A stretch of 64,000 nucleotides of DNA, from the NCBI GenBank assembly GCA_900757145.1, contig CAAEMT010000005.1, positions 1 through 64,000 on the forward strand, written 5' to 3'. Positions 37,179-45,306 of the stretch are shown one piece after another. The position numbers and the translations under genes are program-made. Positions within the stretch are counted from its first letter, which is position 1. Every line of letters begins with the position of its first letter. This DNA is from Lachnospiraceae bacterium. Its GTDB lineage: Bacteria > Bacillota > Clostridia > Lachnospirales > Lachnospiraceae. The notes below the pieces were generated by a model. It had not been told where the DNA came from. It worked only from the letters and a program-made list of their open reading frames with translations, and did not search any database.

Positions 37179-38159
37179 TTAGTATGCACGATCCTTCAGG
37201 ATTGTCTCAAGGTCCATTGTTGTGTCGAAGTAAGCTTCATCTACATACTGGATCTTCTCAACTTCTTCACCAGCCTCAAGTTTCTGGATGATCTCAGCAA
37301 CGCGTGGTCCGTGCAGCGGATTGCACTCGAATGTAGCATTGAGATCACCTGCGATCATAGCGTCAAATGCAGCCTTTACAGAGTCGAAGGAAACAACAAT
37401 GATGTCACCTTCCGGTCCGCATGTCTTTCCGGCAGCTTTGATAGCATCGATTGCACCGAATGCCTCGTTGTCGTTCTCGCAGATAACTACATCGATATCG
37501 TCATAGGATTTCAGGAAAGACTCCATAACTTCCTGACCTTTCGCCTGTGTGAACTCACCAGACTGCATGTCGAGCATCTTCCAGTTCTCATGCTCAGCAA
37601 GCTTGTTTGCAAATCCTTCTGTACGTCCGATCTGAGCAGATGCACCGATCGTACCCTGAATCGTTACGATATTGATCTCTTCTTCGCCGCGTCCCTGCTC
37701 CTCAAGATAAGATGCCAGCCAGTCGCCGCATGTCTCGCCTTCTTTTATGAAGTCACCGCCTACCCAGCATGTATACAGACTGTCGTCCGCAAGATCCATC
37801 ATACGGTCAGAAAGAATAACCGGAATACCTGCATCAGCTGCTTCCTGAAGAACTGTCTCCCATCCAGTCTCAACTACCGGAGCAACTACGATGTAATCAA
37901 CTTCCTGCTGGATAAAGCTTCTGATCGCTTTGATCTGATTCTCCTGTTTCTGCTGTGCGTCGTCAAAGATCAGCTTGTAGCCGTTCTCCTCTACGAATGT
38001 AGACTTGAAGGACTCTGTGTTTGCTGTTCTCCAGTCAGACTCAGCGCCAACCTGCGCATAACCGACTGTGATCAGATCCTCCTCTGCGGATACGCCCATC
38101 CCAAATGCGGATACTGCCATTGCGGATACTGCTAATACGGATACGATTTTCTTATTCAT
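37179..38159 (-). CDS. ytfQ: Galactofuranose-type substrate-binding protein
   Basis: 326 residues. The mature part matches YtfQ closely: VGYAQVGAESDWRTANTESF at the N-terminus, DDAQQKQENQIKAIRSFI, IVVAPVVETGWETVLQEA, VTIQGTIGASAQIGRTEGF, and QSGEFTQAKGQEVMESFLKS. It has a signal peptide (AFGMGVSAEE) but no lipobox cysteine, odd for a binding protein of a Gram-positive cell, so how it stays at the surface is unclear. First gene of the transporter operon; an attenuator follows. Strong GGAGG upstream. The two-component genes just upstream probably control it. Confidence 0.9.
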   Translation of the reverse strand: MNKKIVSVLAVSAMAVSAFGMGVSAEEDLITVGYAQVGAESDWRTANTESFKSTFVEENGYKLIFDDAQQKQENQIKAIRSFIQQEVDYIVVAPVVETGWETVLQEAADAGIPVILSDRMMDLADDSLYTCWVGGDFIKEGETCGDWLASYLEEQGRGEEEINIVTIQGTIGASAQIGRTEGFANKLAEHENWKMLDMQSGEFTQAKGQEVMESFLKSYDDIDVVICENDNEAFGAIDAIKAAGKTCGPEGDIIVVSFDSVKAAFDAMIAGDLNATFECNPLHGPRVAEIIQKLEAGEEVEKIQYVDEAYFDTTMDLETILKDRAY

Positions 38160-38262
38160 TGCTTTTCCTCCTTCTTCTCGAGCAGAACCTTCGTCCTCGC
38201 TTGTTGTGATTATATTTTAACAACAATTATTTCAGAAGAAAACAGAGAAAAGCAGGCAGTTT

Positions 38263-38292
38263 GTTATATATTTTTCGTTTTTTTCGTGTCAA
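38263..38292 (-). promoter_or_regulatory. Likely ytfQ promoter
   Basis: On the minus strand TTGACA (38287-38292) is followed by an 18-base spacer and TATAAC (38263-38268). The -35 overlaps the last codons of the histidine kinase. A second TATAAT-like hexamer (38209-38214) lies nearer the gene. AraC-type activation by the adjacent response regulator would be expected here. Confidence 0.45.
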
Positions 38293-39785
38293 GATTTTTT
38301 TTGTTCATTATTTTGTGGAAAAGGTATGTTTTTTTTCGGAATGCGTACAGTCGCCACTGTGCCCTCTCCCTTTACGCTGTGAAATGTGATACCGTACTCC
38401 GAACCATAATTCAGGCGAATGCGCTCATTCACATTTCCAAGTCCAAATCCTCGGTCATGAGATTCTTCCCCCTTTAATGTGCGGTTCAGCCGTGACAGCT
38501 CTTCCTCGTCCATTCCGATCCCATTGTCACGCACCTCAAAAATAATATCGCCACCTTGCGCATATCCTCTGACTGTGATCTTGCCTTTGCCGCGCTTATT
38601 TTTGATCCCATGGTACAGCGCATTTTCTACGAGAGGCTGTAATGTCAGTTTCAAGATACCATAATTATAAAGTTGTGGATCAATGTTTATCTCGTACTCT
38701 AAAATATCTGCATATCGAAACTCCTGTATTTCCAGATAGCTTCGGATATGCGACTCTTCCTCACGGATCGTGATATAGTCCTTTCCCTCGGAAAGTGTTG
38801 TGCGGAAGAATTCAGACAGCGCCGTTACCATAGAAACAACTTCCGCATCCTGCCCTCCCTCTGCCATCCACACGATAGCATCAAGCGTATTGTACAAAAA
38901 ATGCGGATTGATCTGCGCCTGCAAGAGCCTAAGCTCTGTATCTCTGAGATTCTTCTGCTCTTTCTTAATGTTCTCGATCAGATACTGGATCTCGCCCGTC
39001 ATGTCATTAAAGCTGTTTGTCAATACTTGTATCTCATCCCCCGACTCGATCTCCGCCGGAGAAAAGTTTCCTTTCGCAACCTGTCTCGTCGCCATACAAA
39101 GCTCACGGATCGGCTGCGTAACGCTTCTCGTGATCCGCCTCGTCAAGACAAGATCCACTGCAAGAATGGTGAGAAGTATCCCCATGCACAGCAGCAGCGT
39201 ATCGCTTACTCGCTTTTCCAATTGCGACCGGATATGTTCCAGACTGACAGCCTCATAATACGTATATGCCTGAAGATTATCCTGAATAAGCTGAGTGGAG
39301 CTTCGTATATCTTTATCAAGCAGATCAATATTGTCTGCGTAATGTCCGCCCTCTTTGATGTTCTCGTCAATTTTCTGAACGATCCGCTCCAGCCATCCCA
39401 GACTCTTGCTGACACGCCGCATCAGATCAGCGCTTTCTGTCTGTGAACATTCCTGGCGATTGACTGCGTTGCGCAGCTCGTTGATCATCTGGTACGGATC
39501 GCGCACCTGCGCCGAATCCACATTGCTCGTTTTCGCATACTCCGCAAGGTCTTCCACTCTGAGATTATCGCTTACGGCGCGGTACACACTGTAATCAAGA
39601 TCTGTTTTGAAATTCAGCGTATAATCCTTGATCGCCGTAATATTCTTCACACTCTGATTATACGCCGTACTGAAATTGATCAGATTGATAAGCAGGTACA
39701 GGATCAGAAGTGTCAACGGCACCATTACCATTGCCGCGAGCAGGTTCATTTTGCGGCTTAAGGTGTTCTTCTTCAAAAACTTCAT
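38289..39785 (-). CDS. YesM-type sensor histidine kinase
   Basis: 498 residues. N-terminal helix (about 15-38), extracellular domain to about 195, second helix, HAMP around 215-265, then the His_kinase phosphoacceptor LLQAQINPHFLYNTLDAI (phospho-His in INPHFLYN) and an ATPase domain with LVENALYHGIK, RDNGIGMDEEE and GFGLGNVNERI. Overlaps the response regulator by 4 bases. Kinases of this class usually sense sugars through the extracellular domain or a binding protein, and the adjacent ytf operon is the evident target. Confidence 0.92.
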   Translation of the reverse strand: MKFLKKNTLSRKMNLLAAMVMVPLTLLILYLLINLINFSTAYNQSVKNITAIKDYTLNFKTDLDYSVYRAVSDNLRVEDLAEYAKTSNVDSAQVRDPYQMINELRNAVNRQECSQTESADLMRRVSKSLGWLERIVQKIDENIKEGGHYADNIDLLDKDIRSSTQLIQDNLQAYTYYEAVSLEHIRSQLEKRVSDTLLLCMGILLTILAVDLVLTRRITRSVTQPIRELCMATRQVAKGNFSPAEIESGDEIQVLTNSFNDMTGEIQYLIENIKKEQKNLRDTELRLLQAQINPHFLYNTLDAIVWMAEGGQDAEVVSMVTALSEFFRTTLSEGKDYITIREEESHIRSYLEIQEFRYADILEYEINIDPQLYNYGILKLTLQPLVENALYHGIKNKRGKGKITVRGYAQGGDIIFEVRDNGIGMDEEELSRLNRTLKGEESHDRGFGLGNVNERIRLNYGSEYGITFHSVKGEGTVATVRIPKKNIPFPQNNEQKKS

Positions 39786-41413
39786 GACAGTGCCTCTGTC
39801 TTTCTCGAACGGTATTCTTTCGGCGTACAGCCGCAGGTCTTTTTAAATATGTAAGAAAAATAATGCGGATCCTTATATCCGACCTGATACCCGATCTCTG
39901 AGCTGCGCATATCGGTGCACATCAGAAGCTCCTTCGCCTTATCGAGCCGAAGCTGCGTCAGATACTCCACAAACGTTGTTCCCGTCTCCTGCCGAAACAG
40001 CGTACTGAAATAGCTCGGACTAATATTGACCATAGCTGCTGCCTGATTCATAGAAAATTCGTTATTCTGGAAATTCTGCACTGCATACTCTTTCGCTGTC
40101 GCGATGATATCCTGATACTTGCTGCGGGCAGAGCGGTCACGAAGCCTAATCGTCTCACCAAACAGACGCTTCGCATAATCCATCATGCCCTTCGTCGAAT
40201 TTGCGTAATAAGAGAATCGATCTACCTCACTGCTCTCGGCAGAAAGCTGTCCGGCATCGATCCCAAGACTTTCCAAAAACCGGCAGGCGCACAGGTTCAT
40301 ATCGACGATCAGATAATGACAAAACATCGTTGAGCGGTAATTCTCCTTGCCGACATTACTGAAATACTCTTCGACGAAATCTCCGACCTCTTCCTCAACG
40401 CCGCTTTTTAAGAAGTTTTCCACCAGATTCCGGTTGATATTTGAAGCATCCACAGACCGCAGACTCATATCCGTTCCTGCATTTTTCGCCAGTCCTGCAA
40501 TATCTTCCGCACTGATAAAACGGTCATGCTGCTCAAAAAAGCGTCCTGCAAACGCCTTACTCGCGCTTTGATGGGAAACATTCATATCACGCAGCCGCTG
40601 CACCGTCTGTCCGATACCACCAAAATAATGAAGCTGTGAAAATACAGAAATCGTCTGCCGCAGATGTTCCTCAAGTTCCTTTGTCTCCTCCTCCATCTGC
40701 TCCTGCGATTCGCCTTTCAGCAAAAATATCCACCCCTCTGAGCCAAGATCAAACACGATCACATACGAAAGCTTTTCGACTGCATCATTTACGTGTTCAA
40801 TCGCCTTAACAATCATATCTGAATATTCTCTGCTCTCATCCGGCGTGATCAGCTTAAAGCGAAGCACACGATAAAAAGATGCGCTCAGATCGATCTCCAA
40901 TGACACGCCCTGCTCCAAAAGCTCTCCCGCAGAACAGTTTCCGAGCACCATGCGGTCAAACAGCCTCTTTTTCTCAATGCGTATGTTCTCCTGCATCTCT
41001 TTGCGGTAGCGTTCCACAAGACTTCTCTGCGCCTGCTCCTCACGGATAATATCCGCAACGCGCTTTACGACCTCCAGAAGCTTCTCAGAGCTGATCGGCT
41101 TGAGCAGATACTCCGTAATGCCAAGCGTGATCGCTTTCTTCGCGTATTCAAACTCTCCGAAACCGCTCAGTATGATGATCTTCGTATCAGGCAGCTCCTT
41201 GCGCACCAGCGCCGAGAGCTCCAGACCATCCATAAACGGCATCCGAATATCCGTAATCAGAATATCCGGATGGATCCTGCGAATCAGCGGCCACGCGAGT
41301 TCCCCGTCACTCGCCTCTCCCGCAAATTCAAAACCTTCCGCTTCCCACGGTATATTGTTCTTGATTCCGTTTCGGATGATCACTTCATCCTCTACCAAAA
41401 ATACTTTTATCAT
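39782..41413 (-). CDS. YesN-type AraC-family response regulator
   Basis: 543 residues. Receiver domain at 1-120 with acidic pair EDE near residue 9, phospho-acceptor Asp in ILITDIRMPFMDG (about residue 55) and Lys in LLKPISSEK. A long central region to about 430, then the AraC double HTH at about 440-540 (MNQAAAMVNISPSYFSTLF; IGYQVGYKDPHYFSYIFKK; TPKEYR). Starts 2 bases after the methyltransferase stop, so the methyltransferase, regulator and kinase form one operon. Confidence 0.93.
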   Translation of the reverse strand: MIKVFLVEDEVIIRNGIKNNIPWEAEGFEFAGEASDGELAWPLIRRIHPDILITDIRMPFMDGLELSALVRKELPDTKIIILSGFGEFEYAKKAITLGITEYLLKPISSEKLLEVVKRVADIIREEQAQRSLVERYRKEMQENIRIEKKRLFDRMVLGNCSAGELLEQGVSLEIDLSASFYRVLRFKLITPDESREYSDMIVKAIEHVNDAVEKLSYVIVFDLGSEGWIFLLKGESQEQMEEETKELEEHLRQTISVFSQLHYFGGIGQTVQRLRDMNVSHQSASKAFAGRFFEQHDRFISAEDIAGLAKNAGTDMSLRSVDASNINRNLVENFLKSGVEEEVGDFVEEYFSNVGKENYRSTMFCHYLIVDMNLCACRFLESLGIDAGQLSAESSEVDRFSYYANSTKGMMDYAKRLFGETIRLRDRSARSKYQDIIATAKEYAVQNFQNNEFSMNQAAAMVNISPSYFSTLFRQETGTTFVEYLTQLRLDKAKELLMCTDMRSSEIGYQVGYKDPHYFSYIFKKTCGCTPKEYRSRKTEALS

Positions 41414-41415
41414 AA

Positions 41416-42180
41416 CTATTTATATCCTCGCTTCGTCACCTCGCGCGCCACAAAATAGACGCGCTCGCTCTCTTCCTTCGGTGCGTCCTGCGTAAACGCA
41501 TCGTACACTGCTTCCAGCTTAAGTCCTGCCTGCGCAAGCAGATCTTTTATCTTCTCCAGCGTATACGCCCTCTGGTAATGTGTCTCTTCATATTTTTCAT
41601 ATAATCCGTCCGCATTTTCGATAAACAGCGTCAGATCATATTCATTTATCTGCGTGTCAGGATCGTACCAGTTTTCCCATATAAAACTGCTCTCCTCGCG
41701 ATTTTCGGCAATTGTACTGTCTCCCAGCAGCTCTTCATATTTGTACACGGTATTCAGATCAAAAATAAACACGCCGTCCGGATCGAGATAGTTGTTGACG
41801 AGCTTAAATACGGCAAGCAGATCGTCCTCCTGCGTGATATAGTTCATCGAATCACAGACGCTCACCACTGCGCGAACCGTTCCGTACAGCTCAAATTCGC
41901 GCATATCCTGCATCAGATACAAAATATCATGCCCTGACTGTTCCCGCTTCTCCATCGCGATCTCCAACATCTCCACGGAATTATCCACGCCGATCATATC
42001 GTATCCCAGTCCTGCCAGAAGCTCCGTCATCGATCCGGTGCCGCAGCCAAGCTCAAGCACAAGCCCCTCCTCAACCCCGTATTTTTTCAGGAGTGTATGC
42101 AGATATTTGCACCACTCTTCATACGGGACATTATCCATAAACGTGTCATAGACACGCGCAAAACTCTCGTATGATGCCAA
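41416..42180 (-). CDS. SAM-dependent class I methyltransferase
   Basis: 254 residues from TTG 42180, with GAGGTG about 6-8 bases upstream; a GTG 9 bases earlier overlaps that site. SAM-binding motif I is LVLELGCGTGSMTELLA, then DMIGVDNSVEMLEIA and VVSVCDSMNYI. The opening YESFARVYDTFMDNVPYEEW is typical of a clostridial methyltransferase family without known substrate. First gene of the operon with the two-component system, which may be coincidental. Confidence 0.87.
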   Translation of the reverse strand: MASYESFARVYDTFMDNVPYEEWCKYLHTLLKKYGVEEGLVLELGCGTGSMTELLAGLGYDMIGVDNSVEMLEIAMEKREQSGHDILYLMQDMREFELYGTVRAVVSVCDSMNYITQEDDLLAVFKLVNNYLDPDGVFIFDLNTVYKYEELLGDSTIAENREESSFIWENWYDPDTQINEYDLTLFIENADGLYEKYEETHYQRAYTLEKIKDLLAQAGLKLEAVYDAFTQDAPKEESERVYFVAREVTKRGYK

Positions 42181-42246
42181 AATTATCACCTCATTCTTAC
42201 TGCGGACGAGTCTGCCGCAGTGCTCAAAAACTTTTTTGAGAAATAA

Positions 42247-42657
42247 TCAGACTTCCGCCCTGACCAGTTCCCCACTATAATATGCTTCAATACCCTCCTG
42301 CATTTTTATAAATGCAGGAATATACTCTTTCAGAATAACATCAACTAATCTTCTGGCTGCTGCCGCATCATAAATATGCGTCAGATCATTTCTATTTTTC
42401 AGCATTCCAAGCCAAATATCTTCATCTATGAAATCGTAAATTGTAAATGCTGTCTTCAAAATCATTCTTGGCGAGCCTGTTGCCGCAGCAGACTGTCCTT
42501 CGTAACTTAATAGCTCTTTTAATACCTTCCACCCCAGTTCAAACTGCACAAAAAATTTATCAATAATCCCTCCTATGATAAATTCATTGGACAAGTCCTC
42601 CTTCTCCGCCGTACAAAGAACCTTTAGATTCGATTTGAAATGCTCAAACTTCTTCAT
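42247..42657 (-). CDS. HI0074-type HEPN-like partner of a nucleotidyltransferase, module 2
   Basis: 136 residues from ATG 42657. Helical protein of the nucleotidyltransferase substrate-binding (HI0074/HEPN-like) family: IIDKFFVQFELGWKVLKE, then RNDLTHIYD, which contains R-x4-H within the RX4-6H motif. ATG overlaps the nucleotidyltransferase stop by 14 bases, just as in module 1, although the protein belongs to another HEPN subfamily. Likely the toxin side of a type VII-like pair; regulation of its activity is inferred. Confidence 0.83.
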   Translation of the reverse strand: MKKFEHFKSNLKVLCTAEKEDLSNEFIIGGIIDKFFVQFELGWKVLKELLSYEGQSAAATGSPRMILKTAFTIYDFIDEDIWLGMLKNRNDLTHIYDAAAARRLVDVILKEYIPAFIKMQEGIEAYYSGELVRAEV

Positions 42658-42937
42658 ATATGACTTTCCCTTCTTTTTCGATAGCCTGACGTAATTCCTG
42701 CTGTATATTTTCGTCCAGATTGATGATATCAAAGCATAAAAGAGTACTCGTTTCTTCATTTACGTCTAACATAAACCGAACAAAATCGCCGCCCTGCACT
42801 GCTAAATCTATATCGCTTTTTCTTCTGAAGTCTCCTCTTGCTCTTGAGCCAAACAGAATTACTTTTTTTACTTGGTACTTTCTGGCAAGATCACGTATTT
42901 CCTCTATTACGATCTGCTTTATTCCGGTTTCTTCCAT
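42644..42937 (-). CDS. MNT-type nucleotidyltransferase (HI0073-like), module 2
   Basis: 97 residues. GSRARGDFRRKSDIDLAV fits GSX10DXD. CFDIINLDE supplies a third acidic position near residue 70. The shortness is normal for minimal nucleotidyltransferases. It precedes and overlaps the HEPN-like gene. Unlike module 1 there is no GAGG site of full strength at the start (GGGAGAATGAG is seen). Confidence 0.87.
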   Translation of the reverse strand: MEETGIKQIVIEEIRDLARKYQVKKVILFGSRARGDFRRKSDIDLAVQGGDFVRFMLDVNEETSTLLCFDIINLDENIQQELRQAIEKEGKVIYEEV

Positions 42938-43120
42938 CTCATTCTCCCTTATATCTGAAAATCATAAAACCATTTACACGTGCAACGTGGTTTATGACTT
43001 TGGGACTTTGCATTTTCAATATAGCACAGCAAAAAAATAACGGCAAGCGCAATTGCATCATCATTACAAAACAACACAATCAAGCCTGCCTTTTCTGTCA
43101 AATCTATCAAATTATTCCGA

Positions 43121-44191
43121 TCAGGATCTTTTTTCCAGATACTCTCTCAAAAATCCGAACAGCATATCCATCTCCTCATCTGTTCCTATCGTGATGCGCA
43201 GATAATTATCGATGCGCGGCTTATCAAAATAGCGAACGTAGATCCCTGCCCCGCGAAGCGCTTCAAACAGCTCCTTTGCCGGAACGCTCTCATGGGAGGC
43301 GAATACAAAATTCGCATACGAATCAGCAAAGGAAAATCCAAGTGCGGAAAGTTCCTTCTTCGTCCGCTCCCTTGTCGCAATGATCTTCGCACACGTCTCC
43401 TCAAAGTACGCGCGGTCACTGACTGCTGCCGTTCCAAGACGGATCGATGTCTCATTCATCGTATAAGAATTGAAGGAATACTTTATATCGTTCAGGTAAG
43501 AGATCAGCTTCTCGCTGCCAAGCGCATATCCGATACGCATTCCTGCCATCGAACGCGACTTGGAAAAAGTCTGCACGACAAGTAGATTTTCATACTTTTC
43601 AATCAGTCCTTTTGCCGATGTTCCGCCAAAGTCGATATACGCCTCGTCTACAATGACGACCACATCTTTGTTGTGCGCAAGAATATCATCTACCTCCGAA
43701 AGCTCCAAATATACTCCGGTCGGCGCATTTGGATTCGGAAAGATCACTCCGCCGTTTGACTTGTAATAATCTTCCTTTATAATCTCAAATTCGTCATTGA
43801 GCGGCTGACACTCATATGGAATCTGAAACAGATCCGCCCATACATCATAAAAGGAATACGTGATATCCGGAAAAAGAATCGGCTTTTGGGAATTAAAAAA
43901 CGCCAGAAACGCCATCGCCAGCACATCATCCGAACCAACCCCCGGAAATACCTGCGCTGTCTTTACCCCCTGTTCCTTTGCGATCGCCTCAATGAGCTGC
44001 TGCGCCGTTGGATCAGGATATTTGCGCAGCACACCGATTTCATTTCCAATCTCCTGCAGAACTTGTGTAACCTTCAAAGAAGGCGGATACGGATTTTCAT
44101 TCGTATTCAGCTTAATTATGTTCTGACCTTTTGGCTGCTCTCCCGGTACGTAAGGCACTACCCTGCGCACATTTTTTTCCCACTCACCCAT
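43121..44191 (-). CDS. hisC: Histidinol-phosphate aminotransferase
   Basis: 356 residues, PLP fold type I. It makes histidinol phosphate in histidine synthesis and can act on aromatic amino acids. The PLP Lys is in QTFSKSRSMAGMRIGYALG (about residue 220), the Asp in VIVDEAYIDFGG, and phosphate/substrate Arg in LRITIGTDEEM near the end. No other his genes are in the window, so it is a stand-alone copy. Confidence 0.92.
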   Translation of the reverse strand: MGEWEKNVRRVVPYVPGEQPKGQNIIKLNTNENPYPPSLKVTQVLQEIGNEIGVLRKYPDPTAQQLIEAIAKEQGVKTAQVFPGVGSDDVLAMAFLAFFNSQKPILFPDITYSFYDVWADLFQIPYECQPLNDEFEIIKEDYYKSNGGVIFPNPNAPTGVYLELSEVDDILAHNKDVVVIVDEAYIDFGGTSAKGLIEKYENLLVVQTFSKSRSMAGMRIGYALGSEKLISYLNDIKYSFNSYTMNETSIRLGTAAVSDRAYFEETCAKIIATRERTKKELSALGFSFADSYANFVFASHESVPAKELFEALRGAGIYVRYFDKPRIDNYLRITIGTDEEMDMLFGFLREYLEKRS

Positions 44192-44366
44192 ATCGCTTTT
44201 CCTCGCTTTTCTTCTTTTGCTTCTTTTTCCCGCTGCCCGTCTGTCTCCCTATCCCACAGTTCTTCTGTCTGGCTTGCCGGAGCCAATCTGCTTCGTCTCT
44301 TCTAATCTTCTTTTCTGTCTGCCGACAGTTTTTATCCGAATATCTCTTGGCTATTTTGCTTCTTTG

Positions 44367-45266
44367 TTATGCCTGCGCTGCGAAAGACACACAGCCCTTC
44401 TCTACAAGAAATACGGGGCGGTATGACTCTTTCGCCTGACGGAGTCCTGGATCACCCATATCCTCCTCACGGTTTACATACTGATACTGCGACGCTTCAT
44501 GTGTAAGGAACTGCTGATTGATAATTGTATATGCACCCTGCACATCTGCGTATGCCTTTTCAATGTGAACGACCATCGTATCATCACAGACCGGCTCTCC
44601 GATTGAAAATGCCACAACGCGTCCATCCACACGGATCAGTCCGCCGGAAAGTTCCAGTTCTTTCATCAGTCGAAGAGAGTTGAGTGTCACACACATCTCG
44701 GCATTCTTATCCACATCCTCGTCACATCCGTTTTCCCTTCTCCAGTTGAGAGCCATCTGAAAACACTCTTCCACATTCTCGTCTGTGATCTTCTCATATG
44801 TCCAATCCGGATAAAGTCGATTAAACTTATTAATATGATTCTTCTTTCCATGGTACTTCTTTCCGGAAAGTGAGATCAGCTTCTCCGTCTCATATACGTA
44901 GTCCGCCGAATCACGATAATATTCTATGGTATATCTGCCCGGATATACCGCTTCGAGATGGGAAAACTGCTCTGGATTCACATTGGTCAAATGAAATTCT
45001 CGTCCATGATCGCGGCTCCACTCCTCCAGAATATCCAAGACCTTTTTTAGATTGGCAAGATCGCCCTGCGGAAATGTAAAGCTGCCCGTCTCCGTGTACT
45101 GAAATACAAGCATATCTTCAACAACAGCAAATTTTACCTTATAATGTCTTGACCAGAGATACAGATTTGCAAAAGTGTATTCACAGCTTCTGTTTCGGTT
45201 CATCCGAAAATACCGTGTCACCAGTTCTCTGTCCTCAAGCTCCGGTCTTTTAAAAATAATCTCCAT
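44367..45266 (-). CDS. DUF2156 (LPG synthetase C-terminal-like) protein
   Basis: 299 residues from ATG 45266 (AAAGAGGA upstream); an earlier reading starts inside the ABC gene region. The double GNAT-type fold of DUF2156 is indicated by YLWSRHYKVKFAVVEDMLVFQ, SGKKYHGKKNHINKFNRLYPDW, GGLIRVDGRVVAFSIGEPV and VHIEKAYADVQGAYTIINQQF. Relatives are the catalytic part of lysylphosphatidylglycerol synthase, but stand-alone cytoplasmic proteins like this have no proven function. Lies 40 bases after an ABC exporter gene on the same strand. Confidence 0.87.
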   Translation of the reverse strand: MEIIFKRPELEDRELVTRYFRMNRNRSCEYTFANLYLWSRHYKVKFAVVEDMLVFQYTETGSFTFPQGDLANLKKVLDILEEWSRDHGREFHLTNVNPEQFSHLEAVYPGRYTIEYYRDSADYVYETEKLISLSGKKYHGKKNHINKFNRLYPDWTYEKITDENVEECFQMALNWRRENGCDEDVDKNAEMCVTLNSLRLMKELELSGGLIRVDGRVVAFSIGEPVCDDTMVVHIEKAYADVQGAYTIINQQFLTHEASQYQYVNREEDMGDPGLRQAKESYRPVFLVEKGCVSFAAQA

Positions 45267-45306
45267 AAAATCCTCTTTCTTTTCGTATCTATATCCATTC
45301 ATCGGC

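Noticed and set aside
37311..38135. 274-residue plus-strand reading frame
   Set aside because: Entirely antisense to ytfQ, whose protein matches a known family along its whole length.
33419..38159. Ribose or other simple-sugar (Rbs/Xyl) transporter
   Set aside because: The binding protein follows YtfQ through most of its length and two separate permeases occur in the ytfT-yjfF order, whereas ribose systems usually have one permease gene.
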